A stretch of DNA of 64,000 nt from Bradyrhizobium forestalis (GCF_002795245.1 NZ_PGVG01000018.1:81902-145901), one strand, 5' to 3'. Counted from the stretch's first letter, positions 27,319 through 37,202 are shown. Made by a program: numbers and translations. The notes: generated by a model from the sequence alone, not told the origin.

Positions 27319-28893
27319 CTAGGCCGGAATCAGCGCCCGCAACCGCTCGCGCAGAGTTGTGCTCAGCAGCGGGCTTGCGAGCCCGCCGACCGCGACCAGC
27401 CAGATCGCGCATTCCACGACGAAGTGCACGAGGCCGCTGCCCGGCAGCAGCGCGATGATCGCCTGCCCGATCAGCCACCCCGATGCCACGATGCCGACGG
27501 CCATGACCATCAGGAAGGCGATATGCCTTCCCGGATGATGCAGGGTCTGGCGCATGACCATCAGCGCGAGCAGTCCGAACTGGACGAGAATGTCGCTTGC
27601 GACCACGGCGAGCGCAGCACCCAGCGGCCCCAGCCGCGGAATCAGGACGAAGGACAGCACCAGGAAGACCACGAGCTGAAGGCCCTTGGTTCGGATCAGG
27701 AGTTCGCCGCGATTGCTGTGATTGGCAAAGACCAGCGCCAGCAGTGACGGTGCGACGACCGCCGAGCCGAGCAGCAGCGTCACCGTGAGCGGCGCATCAT
27801 AGGGGATGCTGCCATGGGTCCATAACGCGAAGAAGTCCGGCCAGAACGGCAGCAGGCCCGCGACGATCAGGCAGGCAAGTCCCGTCACGAACACCGAGCC
27901 GTGGGCGTAGAGCCGGCGCAGCCGATCCTTGTCGCCGATCGCATGGTCATGGCCGAGCTCGGCGGCGAGCGGCAGCGTCACCTGAAGGCACAGGCCGCGC
28001 ACCAGGCTCGCGATCACGCGGGTCAAGCCCCATTGCGCCACCGCGACGCGGTTCGTGACCAGCGCGGAGACCAGCAGCACCGGGACGTTGACGAGCGCAA
28101 GCTCGGTGATGTTGGCGACCGCGAAAGGCACCGCACGGCCGAACTGCCCGACGCTCCAGCGCAGGGATGGCGACACCAACGGCGGCTTGCCGGCACGGCG
28201 AAGGAACGGAAACAGTCGCGGCGCATCGAACGCAGCGAGCACGATCGCGAACAGGAGCTGCGTCGACACGAAGGCAATCGCAACCGCAAGCAGGCTGCCG
28301 AACGATGCGAGCGCCGCAAGCTGGGCGATCTGTCCGAGCAGCAGCGCGGCGTTTTGCAGCCAGACCGTCCGGCCATAGCGGCCGCGCACGCGATAGAGGC
28401 CGGAGACGAGGTTGGCGGGCAGAGTCATAAGCATGCCCAGGATCATCACCAGCATCGCTGCATCGAATGTCGGCGTCGCGTGAAAGCCGAGCACGATCGA
28501 CGGCGGTGCCAGGGCCACGGCCACGCACAACAGGACACCGAGCACCGCGATGATGATGAAATAGATCCGCAGCAGGGCTGAATAGAAGTTCGCCGTGCGA
28601 CCGTCGCAATCGGCACAGGCTTTGAACGCGAGAAAGCGGTTGATCGCGCGAAGCTGCAATCCGGCGTCCGCGACGACGACGAGGCTGCCCGCCGCATAGA
28701 TCGCGAGCCAGGCCGCGAGCATCTCGCCGGTCCAGACATGCAGGAAGGCCGGGATGAGCAGAAGCTGCTGCGACAGCCCCAGCGCCATCTGGACCAGGTT
28801 CGCGGACCAGCCCTGCAAGAGGCGGCGGGCGCGGCCGACGCCGGGTCCGCTCGAACCGTCGGCCGGTCCCACGTCAATTTGCTTGTCGGTCAA
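27319..28893 (-). CDS. Wzx-like flippase / lipopolysaccharide biosynthesis membrane protein (second copy)
   Basis: 524 residues from a TTG start with GGAAGGA six bases upstream. A cytoplasmic N-terminal extension rich in Gly, Pro and Asp (1-30) precedes about 12-14 hydrophobic segments in the MOP arrangement. It is of different sequence from the flippase at 3955-5478, so two distinct substrates (for example O-antigen and a capsule or modified glycan) may be exported. The gene converges on the GT4 gene and is followed upstream by the minus-strand secretion gene. Confidence 0.8.
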   Translation of the reverse strand: MTDKQIDVGPADGSSGPGVGRARRLLQGWSANLVQMALGLSQQLLLIPAFLHVWTGEMLAAWLAIYAAGSLVVVADAGLQLRAINRFLAFKACADCDGRTANFYSALLRIYFIIIAVLGVLLCVAVALAPPSIVLGFHATPTFDAAMLVMILGMLMTLPANLVSGLYRVRGRYGRTVWLQNAALLLGQIAQLAALASFGSLLAVAIAFVSTQLLFAIVLAAFDAPRLFPFLRRAGKPPLVSPSLRWSVGQFGRAVPFAVANITELALVNVPVLLVSALVTNRVAVAQWGLTRVIASLVRGLCLQVTLPLAAELGHDHAIGDKDRLRRLYAHGSVFVTGLACLIVAGLLPFWPDFFALWTHGSIPYDAPLTVTLLLGSAVVAPSLLALVFANHSNRGELLIRTKGLQLVVFLVLSFVLIPRLGPLGAALAVVASDILVQFGLLALMVMRQTLHHPGRHIAFLMVMAVGIVASGWLIGQAIIALLPGSGLVHFVVECAIWLVAVGGLASPLLSTTLRERLRALIPA

Positions 28894-28939
28894 GCCGCGT
28901 CCTTCCCGTCAAGCAATTGGCCCGGCACGCCGCCAGTGC

Positions 28940-29620
28940 TCAGAGCCCATCCGACTCGCCGTTCTTCGGCGTCGAACGCGGCACGAACGGTGAGAATGAC
29001 GGATCGGCCGGACTCGGCATCGCCAGCTTGCCCCCGACATCCGCCGGCGGGCTCGCGGGAACGGCTGCGTCCGGCCGCTGCAGCGCCAGCACCTCGCTGC
29101 GTTCACCCTGCTTGAACGTCACTTCGCGCGGCTGCACCGAAATCAGCGACCAGCCGCCGAGCGACTCGCCCTGCCGCAGGCGCACGACCTTCTGATCGGT
29201 GCGGTTGACGAGAATCGCAATGGCATCGCCCTCACCCACGACGGCCCCGACCAGCAACAACGGCGGCGGTGCCTCGACCGGCTTTGGCGGCGGCGCATAG
29301 ACCTCTTCGACCGGCGTTGCGGCGACCGCTCGCGCCGGCGGCCGGCGCATGGCCGAGAAGATCGGGCGTTCCTGGGTCGCGGTCAGCGCCGAGAGCGGCA
29401 CCGACCACAACGGATTGCCGCGAGGAATGGGCTTGCTCGGCGCCTGTTGCGCCGGACGCGCGATCGGCCTGATCGTTCCGACATCGACACTTTCGCCGGG
29501 ACTGCCTGCGGCGTCATCGGTCAGGACGTCCACGCGTGAAGAGGTGGCCGCCATGGTCCCGGCGGTGCCGAGAACCACGCACAATACGGCCAATCCTGTC
29601 GGCCTGAGCCACCCGTACAT
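28940..29620 (-). CDS. Type II secretion GspC/GspN-like protein
   Basis: 226 residues. Residues 1-25 contain one membrane-spanning or signal segment. The stretch NPLWSVPLSALTATQERPIF (about 72-91) and the PPLLLVGAVVGEGDAIAILV region (about 123-142) resemble the HR domain by which GspC docks onto the secretin; the label GspN is used for some alphaproteobacterial homologues. It lacks the C-terminal PDZ or coiled-coil domain of long GspC. The ATG at 29620 has GGGGA upstream and is preferred over longer in-frame starts. It is separated from the other gsp genes by the autotransporter. Confidence 0.7.
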   Translation of the reverse strand: MYGWLRPTGLAVLCVVLGTAGTMAATSSRVDVLTDDAAGSPGESVDVGTIRPIARPAQQAPSKPIPRGNPLWSVPLSALTATQERPIFSAMRRPPARAVAATPVEEVYAPPPKPVEAPPPLLLVGAVVGEGDAIAILVNRTDQKVVRLRQGESLGGWSLISVQPREVTFKQGERSEVLALQRPDAAVPASPPADVGGKLAMPSPADPSFSPFVPRSTPKNGESDGL

Positions 29621-29944
29621 CGATATTCCCCTACGACCGCCGGCCGCGCCACGACGACGGCGAGGCGTCCGCGCCAAACTAGTTCCGATCCGGTGCGTCA
29701 TCAACCCACGCCGTCTCGCTGAATTCGCCGGGTCCGGGCATTGTCGTGCGTGCATGTTGCAATGCGCGGATATGTTGCCGGATCGCCACGATCTCCAAAA
29801 AATGCAGGACGGAACGCCCTGGAACACGGCGTAAATGGATACCCGTTCATTGCGGGCTGCTGCAACGCCATGAGATCATGGCACGGGTGCCTCACTACGC
29901 GCCCCGGTTGCATGCTGATTTCTTTGCTGATTTGAGAAGATCTG
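29621..29944. other. Divergent spacer between the gspC/N-like gene and the autotransporter
   Basis: 324 bases with no convincing coding sequence. It must hold the promoters of both the minus-strand gspC/N-like gene and the plus-strand autotransporter. The only clear structure is the palindrome at 29867-29882. A GAGAAG just before 29945 serves as ribosome binding site for the autotransporter. No good sigma-70 -35/-10 pair was seen for either gene. Confidence 0.5.
29867..29882. promoter_or_regulatory. Perfect 16-bp palindrome upstream of the autotransporter
   Basis: GCCATGA-GA-TCATGGC, seven-base arms with a two-base spacer, 63 bases upstream of the autotransporter start. The size and symmetry are those of a dimeric regulator's operator. 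There is no linked regulator gene in the window to name. It could also be part of a leader hairpin. Confidence 0.4.
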
Positions 29945-32900
29945 ATGGGTGGACCTCCGATGGCAGGTGGGCGGATCGGGTACGGACTGCGATCCGTCGT
30001 GCGCCACTCCCTGGCCACACTCCTCGCCACCACGGCGCTGGGCGTTGTCGCCGCTCACGCCGTAGACGGCACATGGGTTGGCGGCAGCAGCGATTGGACA
30101 GATCCCACCAACTGGTCTTCCAACCCGAGCGTGCCGGACGGCACCGCAACCTTCTCCAACACCGGAAGCACGGCGGTCGACAACAACAACGGCGTCACCA
30201 GCATCGGCACGGTCGAGTTCACGAGCACCTCGCAAGCCTACTCGGTCACGATCGGCAACCCGTTCATCGTCAACGGAACGGGCATCATCAACAACGACAT
30301 CGTCAATACGCAGAATTTCGAGGTCACCTCCGGCAACAATCTGGTGTTTCAGAACAGCAGCACCGCAAGTGGCGGCGCCGGGGCGGTGACCATCACGAAC
30401 GATGCCGGCGGCAACGTCAACTTCATCCAGAACAGCACGGCGGGAACGGCAAGCCTCGTCAACAGCGGCTTCATCACGTTCGAGGATTCCAGCTCTGCGG
30501 GCAGCGCCCAGATCACCAACAACCTCAACGGTCAGATCGATTTCTTCACCAGCGCCTCGGCCGGCACCGCCACGATCAACAACGCCGCGGGAGCGTCGCT
30601 GAATTTCCACAACAGCACCACCGCCGCCACGTCGTCCATCATCAACAACGGAGCGGTGAATTTCGACGGCTCCGCCACTGCCGGCAGCGCCACGATCACC
30701 ACCAACAACGGCGGCACCACGAATTTTGCCGGCACCAGCACCGGCGGCAGCGCACGCTTCATCACCAATGCCGGCGGCACCGTCGACATCTCCGGCCTGA
30801 CCAGCGGCGGGATGACGGCCGGATCGATCGAAGGCGCGGGCAATTATGCTCTCGGCGCCAATACGCTCACGACCGGCAGCCTCAACACCTCGACCCAGGT
30901 CGACGGCGTGATTTCCGGCATTGGCGGCGGCTTGACCAAAGTCGGCACCGGCACGCTGACGCTCACCGGCATCAACGGTTACACCGGCGCGACGACCGTC
31001 TCGGCCGGAACGCTGGCATTATCCGGCGGCGGCAGCATCGCGAGTTCCAGTGTCGTGACCGTGAATGGGACATTCGACATCTCTGCGGCCTCGTTCCCGA
31101 TCATCGCCGTCACGACGCTCGCAGGCAGTTCGAGCGGCGTCGTCAACATGGGCGCCCACGGGCTGTTCATCAGCAACGGCTCGACCGAATTCGCGGGTGT
31201 CATTCAAGGCACTGGCGGATTTGAAGTCGGCAGCGGCACTCAGACGCTCTCGGGCGTGAACACCTACACCAACGTCACCCAGATCGACGGGGGCGCGACG
31301 CTCGCGTTGAAGGGCGGTGGATCGGTCGCGAACTCGCTCTATGTCGCCCTCGCGGGCGGAGGCGCAACGCTCGATATTTCCCAGACCAGCTCAGGTGCTT
31401 CGGTTCGGGGGATCTTGTCCATGAGCACCGCCGGCGTTGTCTCGCTGGGATCGAAGACACTGACGATCACGAACGGCAGCTTCTATGGCGGCGTCATCCA
31501 GGACGGCGGCATCGGCGGCGGCACCGGCGGCAACCTCGTGATCGCGAACGGCGCGACGCAGCAGCTGTTCGGCACCAACACCTATACCGGCACCACAAAC
31601 ATTGCGGCCGGCGGCGAACTCGATCTCATCGATTTCGGCGGCCTCAGCGGCAGCATCGCGACCTCCAGCAACGTCATCGCCAACGGCCTCTTCGACATCT
31701 CGGGCCTGCTCAACGGCGGCACCTCGATCAAGTCGCTGTCAGGCTCGGGCACCGTCAATCTCGGCTTCAACACGCTGACGATCACGAGCGGCAACGGCAC
31801 CTTCGCCGGCGTCATCGACGATGCCGGCTTCGGCGGCGGCCTGACCATCGCCGGCGGCACGCAGACGCTAACTGGCGCCAACACCTACACGGGCGCCACC
31901 ACCGTGAATGGCGGCACGCTTGTCGTGGACGGCTCGATCCTGAACAGTCCAGCCTTCGTCAATGCCGGCGGCACGCTCGCCGGCAGCGGCACGGTCGCCG
32001 GCGTCCAGGTCAACGGCGGCACATTAGCGCCGGGCAGTACGGCGAACCCGTTCGGCCCGCTGACGGTGACCGGCAGCCTGATCTTCACCGCCGCCTCGAC
32101 CTATCTGGTGCAGGTCTCCTCCTCCAATGCCAGCCTCACCCAGGTCACGGGCGCGACCGACCTTGGCGGTGCGACGGTGCGAGCGAATTTCAGCTCGGGC
32201 ACGGTCAAGAAGCAGTACACGATCCTGACCGCGGCCGGCCCCCTCGTCGGCAGCACCTTCAATCCGAACGTCGTCTCCAACATGCCGACGCTCCATGCGA
32301 CGCTGAGCTACGACCCCAGCACCGTGTTCCTCAACGTCAACGTCAATTTCGCGCAAGGCGGCGGGCTCACCGTCAACCAGCAGAACGTCGCCAATACGCT
32401 GACCAACTTCTTCACCACGACGGGCGGCATTCCCGCCGCCTTTGCCGCGCTGACACCGGCGGGACTGACAACCGCCTCAGGTGAGCTCGGCACCGGCATC
32501 ATCCAGTCCGCGATCAACGCCGATGGGCAGTTCCTGAACCTGATGCTCGACCCGACCGTCGTCGGACGCAGCGGCGGCTTCGCCAAGGCAGGTAGCGTCG
32601 CTCAGTTTGCCGAGAGCGATAACGCAGCCGCCTATGCCTCGATGCGGCCCGCGACCGCGCGCGAACGCGAGGCCTATGCGATGGCGACCAAAGCGCCTCT
32701 GCTCTCTTCGCAGCCGAGCAGCCGCTGGAGCGTCTGGGCAGCCGGCTATGGCGGTTCGGCCGCGGTCGGCGGCAACGCGCTGGTCGGCTCGCAGGATCTG
32801 ACCGCGCGCGTCTGGGGCGGCGCGGCCGGCGCCGATTATCGCGTGTCGGTGGATACGCTGGCTGGCTTCGCGCTCGGCGGCGGCGGGCTGAACTACTCGC

Positions 32901-33562
32901 TCGCCAATGCGATGGGCTCGGGCTCGGCCGACCTGTTCCAGGCCGGCGTCTATGGCCGGCACAATTTCGGACCGGCCTATGTCTCGGCTGCGCTCGCCTA
33001 TGGCTGGCACGACGTCACCACCAACCGCACCGTGGCCCTCGCCGGCGCCGACCAGCTCCAGGGCCGCTTCAAGGCCGACACGTTCTCGGCCCGGTTCGAG
33101 GGCGGCTATCGCTTCGCGACGCCGCTGATCGGCATCACGCCCTACGCGGCAGTGCAGGTGACGAACTTCAACCTGCCCAACTACTCCGAAGTCAGCCTCA
33201 ACGGCGGCGGCCTGTTCGGGCTGAACTACACCGCTCAATCCCTCACCGACACCCGTTCCGAGCTCGGCCTGCGCACCGACAAGTCCTACGCCATGCAGAA
33301 CGGCGTGCTGACGCTGCGCGGCCGCGCCGCCTGGGCGCACGACTACAATCCGAGGCGCGCCGTCACCGCGCTGTTCCAGACCTTGCCGGGCACCAGCTTC
33401 GTCGTGAACGGCGCCAGGGTCGACGCCGACTCCGCGCTCGTGAGCGGCACCGCCGAGATGAAGTGGCTGAGCGGCTTCTCGCTCGCCGCCACCTTCGACG
33501 GCGAGTTTTCCGGCAACGTCACCAGCTATTCCGGCAAGGGCGTGTTCAAGTACTCTTGGTGA
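29945..33562 (+). CDS. Autotransporter with beta-strand (PATR-type) repeats
   Basis: 1205 residues. A Sec-type signal sequence (about 1-40, ending VVAAHA) is followed by a long Gly/Ser/Thr/Asn-rich passenger. Several copies of the passenger-associated repeat occur, for example GTGTLTLTGINGYTGATTV and TQTLTGANTYTGATTV, which fold as a right-handed beta-helix. From about residue 925 a beta-barrel translocator follows, ending in the aromatic KYSW. This is a classical type Va secretion system: one polypeptide that reaches the cell surface via BAM. No protease or lipase motif is visible in the passenger, so an adhesin or surface-structure role is likely. It lies inside the T2SS locus but on the opposite strand. 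Confidence 0.9.
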   Translation: MGGPPMAGGRIGYGLRSVVRHSLATLLATTALGVVAAHAVDGTWVGGSSDWTDPTNWSSNPSVPDGTATFSNTGSTAVDNNNGVTSIGTVEFTSTSQAYSVTIGNPFIVNGTGIINNDIVNTQNFEVTSGNNLVFQNSSTASGGAGAVTITNDAGGNVNFIQNSTAGTASLVNSGFITFEDSSSAGSAQITNNLNGQIDFFTSASAGTATINNAAGASLNFHNSTTAATSSIINNGAVNFDGSATAGSATITTNNGGTTNFAGTSTGGSARFITNAGGTVDISGLTSGGMTAGSIEGAGNYALGANTLTTGSLNTSTQVDGVISGIGGGLTKVGTGTLTLTGINGYTGATTVSAGTLALSGGGSIASSSVVTVNGTFDISAASFPIIAVTTLAGSSSGVVNMGAHGLFISNGSTEFAGVIQGTGGFEVGSGTQTLSGVNTYTNVTQIDGGATLALKGGGSVANSLYVALAGGGATLDISQTSSGASVRGILSMSTAGVVSLGSKTLTITNGSFYGGVIQDGGIGGGTGGNLVIANGATQQLFGTNTYTGTTNIAAGGELDLIDFGGLSGSIATSSNVIANGLFDISGLLNGGTSIKSLSGSGTVNLGFNTLTITSGNGTFAGVIDDAGFGGGLTIAGGTQTLTGANTYTGATTVNGGTLVVDGSILNSPAFVNAGGTLAGSGTVAGVQVNGGTLAPGSTANPFGPLTVTGSLIFTAASTYLVQVSSSNASLTQVTGATDLGGATVRANFSSGTVKKQYTILTAAGPLVGSTFNPNVVSNMPTLHATLSYDPSTVFLNVNVNFAQGGGLTVNQQNVANTLTNFFTTTGGIPAAFAALTPAGLTTASGELGTGIIQSAINADGQFLNLMLDPTVVGRSGGFAKAGSVAQFAESDNAAAYASMRPATAREREAYAMATKAPLLSSQPSSRWSVWAAGYGGSAAVGGNALVGSQDLTARVWGGAAGADYRVSVDTLAGFALGGGGLNYSLANAMGSGSADLFQAGVYGRHNFGPAYVSAALAYGWHDVTTNRTVALAGADQLQGRFKADTFSARFEGGYRFATPLIGITPYAAVQVTNFNLPNYSEVSLNGGGLFGLNYTAQSLTDTRSELGLRTDKSYAMQNGVLTLRGRAAWAHDYNPRRAVTALFQTLPGTSFVVNGARVDADSALVSGTAEMKWLSGFSLAATFDGEFSGNVTSYSGKGVFKYSW

Positions 33563-33577
33563 GCTGACGAACCCGGG

Positions 33578-34159
33578 CTATTTCCCCGCCTGCCACTGGC
33601 CTGAGATGCCCAGGATCACCCTGACCCGGCCCGCGCCGGCCTCGTTCAGCGCCGTGGTCTGCGGCACCTGGACATCGAGCTGATCGACGAACAGGAACGG
33701 CATGCCGGCCTCGAGATCGTAGAGCAGCCTCTGGAGTGCGGGCTGCTCCAGCTCGCAGCTCACGACGAGGCCGACGAAGCCGTCCTTTACTTGCGCGCCT
33801 GTTACATCGACCTGCGAGGACTGGACCGAGCCGCCGACATCACCAACCGCCGCGGCGACCCGCTGCAACAGATTGGCGCCGGCGACCGTGACGGTCGGAC
33901 CTTCAAGGAACGGCGTGCCGCGATGTTCGGCCATTGCGGCTGCGGCATTCTTCGCGCCGCCCTTGCGGCCGCGGAACTGGTCGAGCAGGTCGGAGGTCTG
34001 CGCGAGTGCCTGGCGATGGGCGACGATCTCGGCGATCGACAGCCCCGCCATCAGCAGCAGCCCACCGAAAACCGCCACATAGAGCGTGACCGCGATCAGG
34101 GGCGAGCTTGCAATCGCCCGCGCAACCGCATTGCCTCCCGCGACCTTGGCGCTGCTCAT
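33578..34159 (-). CDS. gspM: Type II secretion protein GspM
   Basis: 193 residues with a short cytoplasmic N-terminus, one membrane helix (about 20-42) and a periplasmic domain rich in Val and Gln. The sequence is divergent, but size, topology and position directly after gspL identify it as GspM, which anchors the GspE-GspL inner-membrane platform. ATG 34159 overlaps the gspL stop as ATGA. It is the last gene of the minus-strand gsp operon and stops 15 bases from the convergent autotransporter. Confidence 0.75.
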   Translation of the reverse strand: MSSAKVAGGNAVARAIASSPLIAVTLYVAVFGGLLLMAGLSIAEIVAHRQALAQTSDLLDQFRGRKGGAKNAAAAMAEHRGTPFLEGPTVTVAGANLLQRVAAAVGDVGGSVQSSQVDVTGAQVKDGFVGLVVSCELEQPALQRLLYDLEAGMPFLFVDQLDVQVPQTTALNEAGAGRVRVILGISGQWQAGK

Positions 34160-35193
34160 GGCACGTTCCTCGGTTCGATCTGCGCCTCGATATGGAAGCG
34201 CTCGCCGGGATCGGAGGAGCTGCGCGTAGTCGGAGCGTAGAAGGTCGCGCGGGTGAAATGCTGGGACTGCTCGATCAAGGGGATCAGCGAGGGCGCATCG
34301 CGCGTGATGCCGCCGATCTGGAGCTTGTTGCCCGAAAGATGCAGCTCGGTGACGTAGGTATGATCCGGCAATACCCGGCTCAGCGATTCCAGCACGATCA
34401 CGCTCGCCGGCGTCTCGTATTTGCGGCGCTCGAGCAGCGCGAGCGGCGAGCGCTCGCCGGTCTCGCTGCCGCGGAGCGCGGCGCGGCGCTGGGCGATCTG
34501 CCGTTCGAGCTCCCTCTCCTGCGCGCCGAGGCTGTCGGCCAGGTAGCTTGCTGCGACCGACCCGATCACTGCAGCCACGGCGGCGAGGGCCAGCACCGCT
34601 TGCAGTACCCGGCTCAACCGGACCGGGTCTGCCGCGCCGCGCGATCTCTGCTCAAACACCTTGATGCGCCCACCCGCGGCCACCTCCGTCGCGATCGCAA
34701 CCGCCGACGGATGGAAGGGCGACACCGCCTCGACATAGCTCACCGCCAGCTTGCGCGGCGCCGCCGCGATCTCCGTGGTGATGCCGTCGCTGCCATGCGC
34801 CACCGGAGCGCTGCAGCCGAATACGGCCTCGCTCGCGCTCCACGGCGTCAGCCGGTCGATCTGGGCCCGCACGATGCCGTCGAGGAAATCGGCCGCGCGC
34901 GCTGGAAGCTCCAGGGGGCGGAACAGGAAGCGCGACGGCCGCAGCACGATCTCGACGCGACTGCCCCGCACGATCTGCGCGAGGTCGGCGCTCGCGAACT
35001 TGCCATTCTCGAACACGATCTCCTTCGGAGCGTTCTCCGACCTCGCCGCCTCCAGCGCGAATGCGCCCGCGTCGGTCTCGACCAGCCTCACCACGCGCGG
35101 CGCCGCCACCCGCTCCAGGGCGGCAACGATCGTGCCGGCCACGGTGCCGGTCCAGGCATCGAGGATGGCGCGAAGAGAATCGAGCGAGCTCAT
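34156..35193 (-). CDS. gspL: Type II secretion protein GspL
   Basis: 345 residues. An actin-like cytoplasmic part (about 1-200), which in GspL binds the ATPase GspE, is followed by one membrane helix (about 210-235) and a periplasmic ferredoxin-like domain. The ATG at 35193 is one base after the gspK stop; a longer reading frame starting at 35259 would overlap gspK. Its place between gspK and gspM fits the usual gene order. Confidence 0.8.
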   Translation of the reverse strand: MSSLDSLRAILDAWTGTVAGTIVAALERVAAPRVVRLVETDAGAFALEAARSENAPKEIVFENGKFASADLAQIVRGSRVEIVLRPSRFLFRPLELPARAADFLDGIVRAQIDRLTPWSASEAVFGCSAPVAHGSDGITTEIAAAPRKLAVSYVEAVSPFHPSAVAIATEVAAGGRIKVFEQRSRGAADPVRLSRVLQAVLALAAVAAVIGSVAASYLADSLGAQERELERQIAQRRAALRGSETGERSPLALLERRKYETPASVIVLESLSRVLPDHTYVTELHLSGNKLQIGGITRDAPSLIPLIEQSQHFTRATFYAPTTRSSSDPGERFHIEAQIEPRNVP

Positions 35194-35194
35194 C

Positions 35195-36109
35195 TCACAG
35201 GGGCCTTCCAGCGGAGCCGTCGACGGCGTTGTGCCACGACAATACACGATACGGCTCATCGCCGCTGTCGAGAAGCAGAATGACGATCTCGGCCGAGCTC
35301 CGGTGATGCGACGGCAGCTCGACCGCGACCGTCAGCCGGTACGCCCTCGAGCCCTCGACCGTCGCATTGGCACCGCCGGCGAGCCCGACCAGGGCGCGCG
35401 GATCGACATTGGCGTCGGCGCGATCGCGCAGGACCTGTTGCAGCCTCTCGGGGGTCATGTCCGGCAGCGCGGCCACCACCTGCGGCGCGGCATCGAGCAC
35501 GTTCACGGTCCGCATGTTGCTGAACACGGTGACGAAAGGCAGCACCCGCTCCACGACGGCTGCTGGAATGCCGCGAACGAGCCAGAGCTCGTCGCTATGC
35601 GGAAACGGCGCGTGGCGCGGCAAATAGGGCGCGCCAATCGTGCGGTAGTAGGAATCCTCCGGATTATCCTGACCGGGCTCGGCCGACGAGCGCCATGCGA
35701 GAATCCGGTCGGCATAGACGGGTGCGTCCGCAGCGGAAACACCGAGCGCCGTCATCAGCCCCGCGAGCATCGGCTTCGGCGCCATATTGAGATCGACGCG
35801 CGCAGCCTCCGAGCGGAACGTCACGCTCACCCGGCCGGCGCCGACGCGGGCATTGAAGGTGCCGCTGGTCGGGCGCACCGCCTCGTTCTGCGCCGTCAGT
35901 CGGTAGGCTGCAAGTTCGATCCCGGCGCTCACCAGCGCGTCGGCCTGCAACCTGTCGGCATTGACGGCGACCGTGACCGCCGTGTTGGTAACATAGGTCA
36001 GGTAGATCAGCGCGAGCGCCGCCAGCGCCGCCAGCATCCAGAGCACCGCGACAACGATGAAGCCGCGGCCGTCGCGAAGCGTCGCATGGTCGTGCCTTGC
36101 TCCGCTCAA
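35195..36109 (-). CDS. gspK: Minor pseudopilin GspK
   Basis: 304 residues from a TTG start that overlaps the gspJ stop (TTGA). The prepilin cleavage site is GRG-FIVVAVLWML (Gly16). As in known GspK, the fifth residue of the mature protein is not glutamate. The large C-terminal domain (about 260 residues) is the alpha-helical insertion characteristic of GspK, which caps the pseudopilus tip with GspI and GspJ. The TTG start is supported by overlap and by the position of the leader; it has no conventional alternative. Confidence 0.85.
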   Translation of the reverse strand: MSGARHDHATLRDGRGFIVVAVLWMLAALAALALIYLTYVTNTAVTVAVNADRLQADALVSAGIELAAYRLTAQNEAVRPTSGTFNARVGAGRVSVTFRSEAARVDLNMAPKPMLAGLMTALGVSAADAPVYADRILAWRSSAEPGQDNPEDSYYRTIGAPYLPRHAPFPHSDELWLVRGIPAAVVERVLPFVTVFSNMRTVNVLDAAPQVVAALPDMTPERLQQVLRDRADANVDPRALVGLAGGANATVEGSRAYRLTVAVELPSHHRSSAEIVILLLDSGDEPYRVLSWHNAVDGSAGRPL

Positions 36110-36810
36110 AGCTGCTGCTCCTCTTTCTCCGCCTGCTGCGGCCGGGTCCGCGCCGTCACGCAATTCGACGGAATCTTGGCGCGCGCACATTCGGCCGGCG
36201 CCGTGATGCGCGGGACCACTGCGCCCGAGACCGCGAGCACCTGCCCGGTCGCGCTGTCCCGCACGGTGATGCGGATGCGATCCGGCAACTGGGGCTGGCC
36301 GCGCCAGGTCGGCTGGTATTGACCGTCAGGTCCGGCGTAGGAAAAGCTGACGCGGAACGGCGCCCGGATCAGCACGACCTGATCGACGAAGCGGATCTGC
36401 CCGTCGGTCGGCATCGGTTGGAACGGCGCGCGCTCGCGCACCAGCGCGAGCCCCTGCGCGTCGGCCTTTTCGATCAGGCGGACGAATTCGAGCCCAGGAC
36501 GAGCGCTCGGGCCGAGTGCCGTGCGCAGAAAGGTCACCGACAATCCGGCGCCGTCGAACAGGGGCACCTTGGCGTCGCCGTTGACGGTGATCTGCTCGGC
36601 GACCGAGAGGTCGGCGACGATGCGGTCTAGCCCGGTCGCAAGCCGCTCGGCCCGCTGCACGCGGGCGATGCCGCGATTCCAGTTCGGCAGCCATTGCGCC
36701 GTGACCGTCGCCAGCGCCGCCAGGATGACGGTCATCAGCAGCGTTGCCAGAAGCACTTCGAGCAGGGTGAAGCCGGCCTCATCGGCCGGCGCGCGGCGCA
36801 GGCGTTTCAT
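36106..36810 (-). CDS. gspJ: Minor pseudopilin GspJ
   Basis: 234 residues. Prepilin leader MKRLRRAPADEAG ends at Gly13, followed by FTLLEVLLATLLM with Glu18 at position +5. The C-terminal globular part matches GspJ in length. The start overlaps the gspI stop as ATGA. GspI, GspJ and GspK form the tip complex that initiates the pseudopilus. The C-terminus has a charged, Gln/Glu-rich extension (AEKEEQQL) whose role is not evident. Confidence 0.85.
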   Translation of the reverse strand: MKRLRRAPADEAGFTLLEVLLATLLMTVILAALATVTAQWLPNWNRGIARVQRAERLATGLDRIVADLSVAEQITVNGDAKVPLFDGAGLSVTFLRTALGPSARPGLEFVRLIEKADAQGLALVRERAPFQPMPTDGQIRFVDQVVLIRAPFRVSFSYAGPDGQYQPTWRGQPQLPDRIRITVRDSATGQVLAVSGAVVPRITAPAECARAKIPSNCVTARTRPQQAEKEEQQL

Positions 36811-37202
36811 TGCGCCGCCCTCGGTACCAGCTTCACCGTCGTGATCTGGATCGCAGCTCCGTCGCCGCGCTGGAGCCGCAGGTTGACGGCCAGCGGCACG
36901 AAGCGGTCGGTGGCGGAATCGCCGCCCGCCACGCGCATCGGCGCGACATCAATCCGCCAGCGGCTGCCGGCCAGTTCGCCGCTCCGCCGGCCGGGTTTCA
37001 GCAAAGAGCGCGCCGGCAAATCCGCAAGCAGGGTCTCGGCCGTGCCCGCTAGCGCCAGATGCTGATCGATCGAACGCGTGCCCTTCGCCGTCGTGGCGAT
37101 GACCGAGCCGATCGTTCCGAGCACGACTGCGATGATCGCGAGCGCAACCAGCGCCTCGATCAGGGTGAAGCCGGCGGCATCAGAGCAGCTTCTGCGGGAC
37201 AA
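36807..37202 (-). CDS. gspI: Minor pseudopilin GspI
   Basis: 131 residues, starting at TTG 37202, 23 bases inside gspH. Leader MSRRSCSDAAG ends at Gly11, followed by FTLIEALVALAIIA with Glu16 at +5. The length and sequence fit GspI, the first minor pseudopilin of the tip complex. A nearby ATG near the gspH stop is out of frame, so the TTG is the only candidate. The next gene, gspJ, overlaps its stop. Confidence 0.85.
   Translation of the reverse strand: MSRRSCSDAAGFTLIEALVALAIIAVVLGTIGSVIATTAKGTRSIDQHLALAGTAETLLADLPARSLLKPGRRSGELAGSRWRIDVAPMRVAGGDSATDRFVPLAVNLRLQRGDGAAIQITTVKLVPRAAQ

Noticed and set aside
29746..31224. 492-residue plus-strand frame overlapping the autotransporter
   Set aside because: It is a different phase of the autotransporter's repetitive DNA, rich in Arg/His/Gln, with no signal peptide or family pattern.
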